DNA from: Chitinophagaceae bacterium
GTDB taxonomy: Bacteria; Bacteroidota; Bacteroidia; Chitinophagales; Chitinophagaceae
Assembly: GCA_016713085.1 (NCBI GenBank)
Contig: JADJPV010000001.1
Coordinates: forward strand, 1 to 64,000
Reading direction: 5' to 3'
Length of the DNA: 64,000 nucleotides
The notes under the pieces were generated by a model, which had not been told where the DNA came from, did no database searches, and worked only from the letters and a program-made list of their open reading frames with translations. A program made the position numbers and the translations under genes. This document shows positions 52,856 through 60,863 of the stretch, in pieces (position 1 is the stretch's first letter; every line of letters begins with the position of its first letter).

Positions 52856-53128
52856 CTACTTCTTTTTCCTGCTGTTTAAAATATTACCCGCCGCTTTGTT
52901 TGATTTAATTACCTGACTTATTACAACCAGCACAGCACCTGTAACCAGGAATGGAAGTAATGTACTGATCATGGAATCGGCATTTGTCCGGTTAAGAAGC
53001 AGGTACAGGATTGAAAACAACAAAAGAATCAAACCGAAATAAAGAAGTACCTGGGAAGTTAACCCTGGCTTTGGTTTTTGATGCTGATTTCTTTTTGCAA
53101 AGCTTCCTGTTTTTTGATGATGTGCCAT
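52856..53128 (-). CDS. small two-helix membrane protein with basic ends
   Basis: A 90-residue protein with a basic N-terminal tail (AHHQKTGSFAKRNQHQKPKPG), two membrane helices at about 25-45 and 57-77, and a basic C-terminus ending in NSRKKK. The N-terminal part is positively charged, so it should remain in the cytosol. No known family. I start at MAHHQ (53128), although an ATG two codons upstream is equally possible. It may be co-transcribed with the next membrane gene. Confidence 0.55.
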   Translation of the reverse strand: MAHHQKTGSFAKRNQHQKPKPGLTSQVLLYFGLILLLFSILYLLLNRTNADSMISTLLPFLVTGAVLVVISQVIKSNKAAGNILNSRKKK

Positions 53129-53134
53129 AATCAT

Positions 53135-53784
53135 AATTTAATGATACAAAGCTTCGTATATAACCCAGACAAAACCAATGACCCTCATCAGGAAATGCTT
53201 ATACCGGCCGTACAGTTAACAGCAAATAGTAAGATGCAGCTATAAGTTTCTTAAAGAAAAAATAAACTCACCGCTCATTTTTTAAATACAGTTCCATAGC
53301 TGTTAGCTGCAAAACATTTCATGTATAGCTGTACAACCTAGCTGCCGGCAGGCAGGTTCGTGGCCATTTCTTTCTTGAAATTGATTCGTGTAAATCTGTG
53401 TAATTAGTGGCCGTTCTTACTTATTTGCAGTTAAAAAATATTACCTGTAAAAAACAGTCAGGTATCTAACACAATGAAACACAGCACTTCAGCTTAATCG
53501 TAAATATCCCTGACATAATTTCTGTGGAAAAGTTATTACGATGGTATTCAGTGCATTAACCTGTCAGGGTAGTTTTACTAACCCTGTTTATTAGGATGCT
53601 GAAAAAAGGCAGTATAGTTTTGTACTCAGATCACATGCACATGTGAATGCAATTACTGACGTACCCTAAAAGCAAACATTCATAACACAACAGTAACTGC
53701 ACATCCTATCTCCAATACTTTACTGAAAAACTTTTTTTTTAGAAATCCATCTCCTGTGAGTATTTCTTTACGAAAAAACGTACA
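53135..53784. other. 650-base intergenic region before the lytic transglycosylase
   Basis: No open frame on either strand resembles a protein. It holds the promoter and palindrome listed separately at 53615-53646. The stretch around 53383-53420 (TTCGTGTAAATCTGTGTAAT) has the look of a dispersed repeat found in Bacteroidota intergenic DNA, but this cannot be verified here. The rest shows nothing I can identify. Confidence 0.5.
53615..53646 (+). promoter_or_regulatory. -7 box and 16-bp perfect palindrome upstream of the transglycosylase
   Basis: TAGTTTTG (53615-53622) matches TANNTTTG exactly. The perfect dyad TCACATG-CA-CATGTGA (53631-53646) starts nine bases later, around the start of transcription. 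The spacer of two is too short for an RNA hairpin loop, so a protein-binding operator is favoured. The leader would be about 155 nt. Confidence 0.45.
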
Positions 53785-54597
53785 ATGAAAACAACTCTAT
53801 GGAAAGGCATTGGATTGCTGAGCATGCAACTGCTTGTATTCAGCAATACCCATGCGAAAAAACCCACACATCAAAGCGAAATACTGTTACCGCTTTTGAT
53901 GAATGATTCACTGGTTATTAAAGCCGCTGCAAATAAAAAAATAACTGCAGCAAATGTCCGGCTTCAGTCTTCTGTTCAGCAATTTGTTGTTGACTATTTA
54001 GATGAACATGGAGAAATGCTGGCAGGAATCAAACAACACAACAGTGCCCGTTTCAAAACCATTCAATCAATACTGGTGAAACGTGGAATACCTGCCGAGT
54101 TATTATATCTCGCTGTGGTAGAATCTAAATTAAAAAACAATGCATCTTCCGGTGCCGGTGCTGCAGGCGTATGGCAACTGATGCCTGCTACTGCAAGAAC
54201 ACTGGGATTAAAAGTCAGCGGTAAAACGGATGAAAGAAGATATACTCATCAAAGTACAATAGCCGCTGCAAAATATTTAAATGAACTGTATAAACAATTC
54301 GACGACTGGTTACTGGTAGTGGCAGCCTATAACTGCGGCGCAGGTAATGTGCAGAAAGCAATCAAAAAATCAGGAAGCCGTGAGTTTTGGAAAATGCAGC
54401 GTTATTTACCGGGCGAAACAAGGGCCCATGTAAAACGCTTTATTGCCACTCACTTTTATTATGAAGAAAAGGGAAGCCTTGTTACATTGACTAAAACAGA
54501 ACGCAGTAAATATCTTGCTTCACTAAATGAATCAGTAAACCCTGAAACAGAAAATAAGCAGGAAGACAGCCCTGAAGAAATGAAAATAATGATCTAA
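53785..54597 (+). CDS. lytic transglycosylase (SLT domain)
   Basis: A 270-residue exported peptidoglycan lyase. The signal peptide covers residues about 1-24 (ending THAKK). The SLT domain has the catalytic glutamate in LAVVESKLKNNASSGAGAAG (residue about 113), WQLMPATARTLGL, and AAYNCGAGNVQKAI (about 185). The pattern is that of MltD-like family 1 enzymes, without the LysM repeats usually found in MltD. A glutamate-rich tail ends the protein. It is likely periplasmic. A CRP/FNR-like site overlaps its stop codon region and belongs to the downstream small RNA copy 2. The leader before it is unusually long. Confidence 0.9.
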   Translation: MKTTLWKGIGLLSMQLLVFSNTHAKKPTHQSEILLPLLMNDSLVIKAAANKKITAANVRLQSSVQQFVVDYLDEHGEMLAGIKQHNSARFKTIQSILVKRGIPAELLYLAVVESKLKNNASSGAGAAGVWQLMPATARTLGLKVSGKTDERRYTHQSTIAAAKYLNELYKQFDDWLLVVAAYNCGAGNVQKAIKKSGSREFWKMQRYLPGETRAHVKRFIATHFYYEEKGSLVTLTKTERSKYLASLNESVNPETENKQEDSPEEMKIMI

Positions 54598-54633
54598 ATC
54601 ATTTTTGATTTATGAAAAGTTTGCCTACATTAG
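54588..54633 (+). promoter_or_regulatory. CRP/FNR-like site and promoter of small RNA copy 2
   Basis: AATGATCTAAATCATT (54588-54603) is a perfect dyad with FNR-like core TGAT-CTAA-ATCA. It overlaps the end of the transglycosylase gene. TTG at 54605-54607 and TACATTAG at 54626-54633 are 18 bases apart, as in copy 1. The dyad centre is 30.5 bases before the -7 box. Confidence 0.6.
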
Positions 54634-54636
54634 CAG

Positions 54637-54694
54637 TAGGTGTTTTTCATAGGTTAGCAACGGCCGACTCTTTCCAGGGATGGCCTTTTTTTTT
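54637..54694 (+). ncRNA. tiny RNA of about 56 nt, copy 2
   Basis: The sequence repeats copy 1 (48423-48478) from TAGGTGTTTTTCATAGG through GACTCTTTCCAGGGA to the terminator stem, with one change (C to T at 54681, giving a G-U wobble in the stem) and nine T. It begins three bases after the -7 box, exactly as in copy 1. It lies between the transglycosylase and a DUF6370 gene on the other strand. There is no reading frame of note. Two copies with conserved transcript and diverged promoters suggest a real RNA gene family. Confidence 0.7.
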
Positions 54695-54781
54695 GCACAT
54701 ACAGATACCTGCTGATATTGGCACCCCGCCATCAAACCAGTTTTCCTGTAAAATCAGCTGTAAAATAAAGTTGTGAAGAAA

Positions 54782-55150
54782 TTATTCTTTCTTTTTAACG
54801 GGAGTTGCAGGCTTGGGTTCAATGAGCTGAAACCAGTTAACATTAAAGCGGTTGTTAACGACTACTCCCTGTACTTCTGCCTTGCGCACTGCATTGCAAA
54901 AACCATCATCGGCATGAGCATCACCATGCGAGTCAATATCTGTACCATCTACAAAATAAGCTGTACCATTAATACGCACGGCTAAATGACAGCCGTTTCC
55001 CTTCAGTTTAAACTGGCATTCACCACAGGCAGTTTCCACCACCTGTACTTTTTTGGTTGAATCTTTTTTTAATGGAACCACTGTAGTTTTTTGTGCTATT
55101 GCTGAACCAAGAAACAAAACAAAACCGCAAAGAAGGAAGACTGCTTTCAT
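54782..55150 (-). CDS. DUF6370 family exported protein
   Basis: A 122-residue exported protein. The signal peptide (residues about 1-19) ends SAIAQ. The mature part has the family pattern VETACGECQFKLKGNGCHLAVRINGTAYFVDGT and DSHGDAHADDGFCNAVRKAEVQG, with four cysteines that could bind metal or form disulfides, and the histidine/aspartate stretch between them. The family is conserved in Bacteroidota with no known role. The C-terminus is Lys-rich. It is convergent with the transglycosylase and small RNA copy 2. Confidence 0.82.
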   Translation of the reverse strand: MKAVFLLCGFVLFLGSAIAQKTTVVPLKKDSTKKVQVVETACGECQFKLKGNGCHLAVRINGTAYFVDGTDIDSHGDAHADDGFCNAVRKAEVQGVVVNNRFNVNWFQLIEPKPATPVKKKE

Positions 55151-55249
55151 CTGTATTTTTTTAGAACGATGAAGTTAATTCATTTTCTGCCTTTGCAGGT
55201 CCCTAACCGGAAAAGATTCAGTAACGATGCAGTCAGTTAACAGGTACGG

Positions 55250-56623
55250 TTATTTCCCAACTGCTATTTTCTTATTCAAAACAGCACCCGACTTCTTTGA
55301 ATAAATCTGAAGAAAATACAACCCGTCATTTAATTGATTGATCTGTATTGTATTTCCTGAATAATTGTAATAGCTCTTTATTTTCACCCCGTTCGACTGA
55401 AAAAGAATAATATCAAACAGACCATCACCAGTCCAGTTTACTGTTAAAGTTCCATTCACTGCAGGCTGCGGATAAACTGATATAGACGGAGAATGGTTTC
55501 TCATCGTTACCAAAACAATTTTGCTGTAAGATATTTCCCCGCTTTGCTCTGCAATTTTAAGACGGTAATAAAACTGATCGTTTCCGGCAGCATATACATA
55601 GTCGGTGAACTTATAAGAGGCATTGATTTTGTTATCTGCTGCTGCTGTTGTTTTGATTGAATTAAAGATTCTGCCATCAATACTGCGTTCAATTTCATAA
55701 TGGTCAATGTTTGCCTCCTGTTCTGTACTCCAGCTAATGCTTACCTGTCCATTATTCGTTCTTTGGCATTGAAAAGAAGTTACATTTACCGGTAAAATAT
55801 GTGCAGGACATACAATTGATGCTTCTGCACCGGCACTAATCTGCTCCAGTTGAATATCATCTACATAATAATCATTGCCAAAATCAGAGCTGTAGGAGTT
55901 TTTAATAAACAGTTCAATATTACCTGTAGAAGCATGTGAAGTACAGTTTAGCGGAACGGCAAAATCAAACACATATTGAGTCCAGGCATCTTCTGTGCCT
56001 ATATACCCGGCACTGTAAGCAGCCAATACATCATGCGTGCTTACATCACGTACCTGCATATCAAATGTTGAAGAAGAGTTCACCAGGTAAAACCAGAGAG
56101 AGAACCGGTAAGAAACACCCTGTGTTACAGCAACTGTCCGTTGATAAATACCCTGTTGTGTCGATCCTGCATTCACTGCTAATACACATCCGTTCACATC
56201 AGCAGTTGTATGATCATCAGTTGCAGGATTTCCACCACCACCCCATGTATTTCCTGCTGGTTCAGCGCCTGTCCAGAACCACCACGATGGTACAGGCCAG
56301 CCATCTTTAATATGAGCAGGATCAATGACTGCGTAAAAGCCGTTTTCAATCATTTTTTCATTACTGCTTCCGGCAGGGTTTGCAAAGTTGTAAGAACCCG
56401 AAGGCATATAGGCAGATGTTAAGCGGGTAACAGAAGTACCAAAGGTTTCTGTAAACACTACCTGGCTGATGCCCGCCTGACAAACTGAAAAAAAGAAAAT
56501 CAGTAAAAAATAAATACGGGATAACTGTGGTTGCCTACGGAAAAAAACTTGTGAAGCTAAAACAGAAACTAAGAAACGGCCGCCGTTTCTCACATACAAG
56601 CTTCTGTAACCTATTTGTTTCAT
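55250..56623 (-). CDS. type IX secretion cargo with sorting domain
   Basis: A 457-residue exported protein. A signal-like hydrophobic stretch (IYFLLIFFFSVCQAGIS) lies at about residues 37-54 after a basic N-terminus. The central part is a carbohydrate-binding-module-like jelly roll (residues about 60-290: ENGFYAVIDPAHIKDGWP, YVDDIQLEQI). Then comes a fibronectin-like region (ISWSTEQEANIDHYEIERS) and a C-terminal type A sorting domain from about residue 385 (ISVYPQPAVNGTLTVNW to LYFLQIYSKKSGAVLNKKIAVGK). It should be secreted through the T9SS and anchored at the surface. A start at the Met at 56623 keeps the signal; a later Met could also be used. Confidence 0.87.
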   Translation of the reverse strand: MKQIGYRSLYVRNGGRFLVSVLASQVFFRRQPQLSRIYFLLIFFFSVCQAGISQVVFTETFGTSVTRLTSAYMPSGSYNFANPAGSSNEKMIENGFYAVIDPAHIKDGWPVPSWWFWTGAEPAGNTWGGGGNPATDDHTTADVNGCVLAVNAGSTQQGIYQRTVAVTQGVSYRFSLWFYLVNSSSTFDMQVRDVSTHDVLAAYSAGYIGTEDAWTQYVFDFAVPLNCTSHASTGNIELFIKNSYSSDFGNDYYVDDIQLEQISAGAEASIVCPAHILPVNVTSFQCQRTNNGQVSISWSTEQEANIDHYEIERSIDGRIFNSIKTTAAADNKINASYKFTDYVYAAGNDQFYYRLKIAEQSGEISYSKIVLVTMRNHSPSISVYPQPAVNGTLTVNWTGDGLFDIILFQSNGVKIKSYYNYSGNTIQINQLNDGLYFLQIYSKKSGAVLNKKIAVGK

Positions 56624-56826
56624 AAGGGGTAATTACTATTAGGATTGGGATTCTCCGCTGGAAAATTTTCGGAACAAAGTTAATACACTTGGTAGTACTA
56701 CGCCAAAAATAAATAGCCTTCCTTACCTGTAGTAAGCCATTTCCAACGCTTGCTTTCAAAAAGTGCTGAGGCAGCCTGTAACAATTCTGCCTTTGCCGGC
56801 CGCAGACCAATAAGGGTTTGCAAATG

Positions 56827-57507
56827 CTATTGCCTCTTCATAAAGTAGAAATTCATTGGGCGGGATATACTGAACCCAAGCCGTAGATAAAGTGCAATGG
56901 CCCTTTCGTTATCGTCCCTTACATGCAAAAAAGGTTGCTGACCTTTTTGCAGGATGAGTTGTAACTGATGCTGTAATAAAACAGATGCATAACCTTTGCC
57001 CAAATGACCGGGGTGTGTGCATACAGCACTGATCTCTGTACAGTTTCCAACATGCAGGCGTTGCCCCGTCATGGCAATTAATTTCCCCTGTTCAAAAATG
57101 CCGAAGTACGAACCAAACTCAATTGTTCTTGATCCAAAAGGACCAGGCTTGGTTAGTTTCACTAATTCTATCATCTCCTCCACATGTGTTTGCGTTAATG
57201 GTATTACGTTAGAGAATTCAACTTTGATTTCCTTACTGCCTTCATATACAAACTGCAATCCTTTTATTTCATGTTGCAATTGCCAGCCTGGAGGTTCTGT
57301 GATAAAAGAAGGAATGGCATATAATATTTTACGGCCAGGAGGAAGCAGATCATACAGATCGGAAAAGCCTTTCGTATAATCATGATCAAAGCCGGCAAAG
57401 GGAGAAACCTGTTCATCAAAATATTTCACCTGCTCATTACCAAGGCTGAGATGCTGATCACCGCTGAGCAATGCATGATAAACAGGATTATGCAGTAATT
57501 TTTTCAC
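56827..57507 (-). CDS. GNAT family acetyltransferase (FR47-like)
   Basis: A 226-residue acetyltransferase. The C-terminal GNAT core has ISAVCTHPGHLGKGYASVLLQ (acetyl-CoA loop, residues about 156-176) and LHVRDDNERAIALYLRLGF (about 196-214), typical of the FR47-like group. The N-terminal half (GFDHDYTKGFSDLYDLLPPG) is conserved in this subfamily but has no catalytic role. Substrate unknown. It stands between a type IX cargo gene and the PDZ gene on the same strand, with gaps of 203 and 365 bases. Confidence 0.86.
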   Translation of the reverse strand: MKKLLHNPVYHALLSGDQHLSLGNEQVKYFDEQVSPFAGFDHDYTKGFSDLYDLLPPGRKILYAIPSFITEPPGWQLQHEIKGLQFVYEGSKEIKVEFSNVIPLTQTHVEEMIELVKLTKPGPFGSRTIEFGSYFGIFEQGKLIAMTGQRLHVGNCTEISAVCTHPGHLGKGYASVLLQHQLQLILQKGQQPFLHVRDDNERAIALYLRLGFSISRPMNFYFMKRQ

Positions 57508-57872
57508 TGCGCAAAAGTATCAGTTATACCGGGAGTTGCCAACCTTTAGAAGGTTGGCACTCCCCTTGTCGCCACGGAAACACCCGCCCATGACTATTGA
57601 TCGCCAAGAATGTCAACTGCGCATATCTGCTTTTGCTGAAGGCAGCCCTTTACCGTTTTGGCAACAACCTCTGCAGTCATACTTAATGTATCTTCAAAAC
57701 AAGCTTCTTTCAATTGCCCACGGCATAATTGTACTAATCTGTCTGCACCTGTTGTGTTGTCTGATGATTATTTTAGCGGTACAAACATCCCTTGCATGGC
57801 CTGTCCGGCACGGGCTGTTTACGGCAATATATACGAAAGTGCAGGGCCATCTGCAACAGATGAATGCATTTT
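57508..57872. other. 365-base intergenic region with a REP-like hairpin
   Basis: The hairpin is listed separately. A plus-strand frame at 57536-57925 overlaps the PDZ gene end and looks like a shadow. A second frame ending at 57876 (cysteine-containing, from 57658) has no recognised family. I do not annotate either. Confidence 0.5.
57531..57564. repeat. REP-like imperfect hairpin
   Basis: Arms GGGAG-T-TGCCAACCTT and AAGGTTGGCA-CTCCC pair over 15 bases with a single bulge and a 3-base loop. It lies before the acetyltransferase gene start with no T run, so it is not a terminator of that gene. It may be a dispersed repetitive element. Confidence 0.5.
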
Positions 57873-59267
57873 CTAACGGTCCACCTCCGATCTTACCCTG
57901 CCTGCTTCGCTCACTCTTTCCTTAATATCTTTCACATGTTCTGAAGGTGTACTGCTTTCATATTTCTTCAGATACTCATTACACAAACTGATTAATTCGT
58001 TACAGTAATTCGCCACCTTTTTACATGCTTTACTCATCCTCATCACATTAATACCATAGTTGGCATCTTTCTGACAGTCTCTTAAATAAGGTGCCATTGC
58101 ACCATCAATCGTTTTAATCCGTTCATACAAACGAATCCTTGCTGCACGTGCTTCTTCTGTTTGAAATGAACCAGCCGTCGATTGAGACGAACTTGTATTA
58201 CCCACACCTGTATTGCTGTTTGGTGTTGTGTTTTGTACAGCCTTCCTGTATTGCTCTTCAATCTGTTTATAACTGGTCATGTTAGAAAGATAAACCAGCT
58301 TTGTACTGCCAACAGTAAATAAACCCGACCAGCTGTGATTTCGTTCATCGTAGTTAAGCTCATTGCCCAGCTTTTTCCCCGTACTTAACTGCTGCAAACT
58401 ATGCGATATCTTCATTCCCCTGTTATAAAGAAACGACCACTCCAGGTCATTCTCATAATCATACCTGTAAAAATAATCAACCGGCTGTCCATCATTGAAA
58501 GTACCCCTCCATAACATCTTTTTTGAATCAGGATCTGCATAGCATTTTACAACACCGTTAAAACTAGTACCACCTGCAAACTGATACTTTGTTACATCAT
58601 GGCCTTTTACCTCATACCAGCGCACACCCTCTTTTACTTTAGGATCAATAAAAACTCCAGTAAATCTCTCTCCTGCTGAAGTCATCTGTCCTCTTTTTAC
58701 AAGTACCCCTTTCTTATTAATATCTGTTCCATTCACATACCAGCTCCCGTCAATCAATTCTCCGTTTTGAAATACGCCATCAAGAATATTATTACTCAGT
58801 TTGCCAATGGCCACCCCTTTCCCATTTACACAATCACCCCACAGGCAGGTTCGGTTAAATGTATAGGCTGGCACTTTCAGCACGTTCGCCTGTTTCGGTT
58901 TTCCCATACGTAAGAATGTAAGGGAAGATTGATCGGGAGCAGCAGCCAACAGTTTTGATACTTCTGCAGTTGTTTTATTCAGCAGCGAAACTCCATTTAC
59001 CTGCTGCAGCAGATCGCCGGTTTTTAATCCTCCTTTTTCTGCAGGGCTTTCGGTGATCACTTTATCTACCCGTACAGAATCCTTTCCGTTACAAATAAAT
59101 GTAAAACCAAAACTCTTTGGGCTTTGTGCGTACATATGAAAGGATACAAAACAAAACAGTAAAAAGAAAAAAATAAAATCTGGACATGTGTAATGATTGA
59201 TCACCAAAAAAAAGGAATTTACCTGTAAGCTAAAAATAAAAATTACCGCTATACGGCCGATGACCAA
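57873..59267 (-). CDS. exported PDZ-domain protein
   Basis: A protein of 464 residues from the first Met. A hydrophobic signal stretch (FIFFFLLFCFVSFHMYAQS, about residues 32-50) is followed by a PDZ domain, residues about 52-120, with VITESPAEKGGLKTGDLLQQVNGVSL. Then comes a repetitive MORN-like section (GVFQNGELIDGSWYVNG, GVFIDPKVKEGVRWYEV, WRGTFNDGQPVDYFY), a serine-rich linker, and a C-terminal helix. No protease domain is present, so it is not a DegP-like enzyme. It is probably periplasmic or surface-associated. The signal may start at an internal Met, because the first 30 residues are atypical for a signal peptide. Confidence 0.78.
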   Translation of the reverse strand: MVIGRIAVIFIFSLQVNSFFLVINHYTCPDFIFFFLLFCFVSFHMYAQSPKSFGFTFICNGKDSVRVDKVITESPAEKGGLKTGDLLQQVNGVSLLNKTTAEVSKLLAAAPDQSSLTFLRMGKPKQANVLKVPAYTFNRTCLWGDCVNGKGVAIGKLSNNILDGVFQNGELIDGSWYVNGTDINKKGVLVKRGQMTSAGERFTGVFIDPKVKEGVRWYEVKGHDVTKYQFAGGTSFNGVVKCYADPDSKKMLWRGTFNDGQPVDYFYRYDYENDLEWSFLYNRGMKISHSLQQLSTGKKLGNELNYDERNHSWSGLFTVGSTKLVYLSNMTSYKQIEEQYRKAVQNTTPNSNTGVGNTSSSQSTAGSFQTEEARAARIRLYERIKTIDGAMAPYLRDCQKDANYGINVMRMSKACKKVANYCNELISLCNEYLKKYESSTPSEHVKDIKERVSEAGRVRSEVDR

Positions 59268-59491
59268 TGGAGGGGTTACTTTGAATGATGCTTTTGCCGG
59301 CGAAACCTATAGTTCTTGCTGTTCTTGACAGCACAGCCAACTACTTTTTTTCTTCTTTCCACGTTAGCGGAAACGTCAGCATGAACTGAAACTATATTTA
59401 ACTTGTTCTCCCCTGCCTCTGCCATTCACTCAGGAGAAACATTGCTGATAAGGCAGGAGCCAGTATTACTCTGAGCATTAGTAAATTTTAA

Positions 59492-59507
59492 AATGATGAG
59501 GATCATA
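59492..59507 (+). promoter_or_regulatory. CRP/FNR-like palindrome before the NiR/SiR-fold gene
   Basis: AATGATGAGGATCATA has a perfect ATGAT-N4-ATCAT core. It lies 59 bases before the start codon at 59566. A convincing -7 box at the usual distance is not visible (GAACTTTG at 59542 is the best candidate), so the class of promoter is unclear. Confidence 0.45.
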
Positions 59508-59565
59508 TTTTTTACAAACAACTGTTAATTGATTAAAAGCAGAACTTTGAAACAAACCAAACAGC

Positions 59566-60861
59566 ATGAAAAATAGTAATACCATTAAAGTAAACTTCAA
59601 AGGGGGCATTATTGAACCTGCTGAACTGTACAGCATCCTGCTCATTGCAAGAAAAGCAAAACTGCTGTATGTACGTTTTGGTTTACGCCAGCAATTACTG
59701 CTTGATGTGGATATTGAAGAAGTGGATATGGTATCGGCTGAACTGGAACAGCTGGGTATTGCTTTTGAAATTAACCGTGAACAGCAGCCGAATATTGTGA
59801 GTTCGTTTCCGGCAGTTGATGTTTTTATTACCGACAGCTGGCTCACTGAACAGCTGTACAAAGAAGTATTTGCATCGTTTAACTATACGCCGCATTTAAA
59901 AATCAATATCAGCGAAGCCAACCAGAGCTTTACACCGCTGCTTACAGGAAATATCAACTGGGTATGTTCACCTAATGAACAAAACTTCTGGCACCTGTAT
60001 ATCCGTTTCCCCAAAACAAATATCATTTACGAATGGAAAGATGTGGTGCATACAAAAGACCTGGCTGCCATGTCTTCACGCATTGAAGAAATCATTTTAC
60101 ATGAAGCAGGGAAATTTTATGATAACAATGAAGCAAATGGTGATGAATTATATGCATTAGTAAAAACAGAGGGGCTTACTGTGAAACCAACTCCCGGATC
60201 ATTGTCGTTACCGCCGTTTAAACTTCCTTACTATGAAGGATTGAACCGTTATAACAGTCATTACTGGCTTGGTATTTACAGGCGTGATGAATTGTTCAGT
60301 ATTGAATTTTTGAAAGAAGCCTGTCAGCTTGCTTTAAGAACAGAAAGTGGTGCCATGTGTACCACACCGTGGAAAACAATTATCATTAAAGGCATTAAAG
60401 AAGAAAACAGGAACGACTGGAACAACCTGTTAGATAAATTCCAGATCAACCTGCGTCATGCACAGAATGAACTGAACTTCCAGGTTGATGATAACAGTGA
60501 AGAAGCTTTACAGCTGAAACAGTATTTGGTGAAATACCTGAATGATGATGATACCAGATCTTTTGGTGTGTGCATTGGTATTAAAACAAGAAGAAAGAGT
60601 GAAGTGTTCAGCAGTATCCTGGTACGCCGCAAACCAATGATCCGTATTGGTAAACTGGGACTGTTTTATACTTATGATATTTTATGTGCAAAGGATTATA
60701 ACCCCAATGAGCGTACTGATTTTGTATACAGTTCGGGCAACCCCAAGTTTGTACTGGCCGAGCAGCTGAGAAGGGCGATCCTTTCTTTCTATGAATACCA
60801 GGAAAGAAAAGAAGCGGGTGTTCCGGAAGAATCTGCTGGGATGGAATTGGTAATTGAATAG
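59566..60861 (+). CDS. protein with nitrite/sulfite reductase ferredoxin-like repeats, no Fe-S cysteines
   Basis: A 431-residue cytosolic protein. Two segments match the ferredoxin-like half-domain of nitrite and sulfite reductases. The first is residues about 10-65 (GGIIEPAELYSILLIARKAK, then YVRFGLRQQLLLDV). The second is about 225-300 (YWLGIYRRDELFSIEFL, then TESGAMCTTPWKTIIIKGI). These carry the RQ/TPW positions of the family but no C-x5-C or C-x3-C motif for siroheme and 4Fe-4S. I recall related Bacteroidota proteins that carry a C-terminal rubredoxin; this one ends at VPEESAGMELVIE without it. A CRP/FNR-like site lies upstream. A redox or heme-related role is only a guess. Confidence 0.7.
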   Translation: MKNSNTIKVNFKGGIIEPAELYSILLIARKAKLLYVRFGLRQQLLLDVDIEEVDMVSAELEQLGIAFEINREQQPNIVSSFPAVDVFITDSWLTEQLYKEVFASFNYTPHLKINISEANQSFTPLLTGNINWVCSPNEQNFWHLYIRFPKTNIIYEWKDVVHTKDLAAMSSRIEEIILHEAGKFYDNNEANGDELYALVKTEGLTVKPTPGSLSLPPFKLPYYEGLNRYNSHYWLGIYRRDELFSIEFLKEACQLALRTESGAMCTTPWKTIIIKGIKEENRNDWNNLLDKFQINLRHAQNELNFQVDDNSEEALQLKQYLVKYLNDDDTRSFGVCIGIKTRRKSEVFSSILVRRKPMIRIGKLGLFYTYDILCAKDYNPNERTDFVYSSGNPKFVLAEQLRRAILSFYEYQERKEAGVPEESAGMELVIE

Positions 60862-60863
60862 TT

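Noticed and set aside
53383..53420. Possible dispersed repeat with TTCGTGTAAATCTGTGT
   Set aside because: It resembles intergenic repeats I recall from other Bacteroidota, but only one copy is in this window, so no repeat call is made.
56535..56810. 91-codon minus-strand frame upstream of a type IX cargo gene
   Set aside because: It overlaps the start of the cargo gene in another frame and lacks protein-like features.
57658..57876. 72-codon cysteine-containing frame
   Set aside because: No known family, no start signal and a stop just upstream in the frame. It could be a relic, but the sequence does not support a gene call.
57536..57925. 129-codon plus-strand frame over the REP-like hairpin
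   Set aside because: It translates a hairpin and runs into the 3' end of the PDZ gene on the other strand. Composition is not protein-like.
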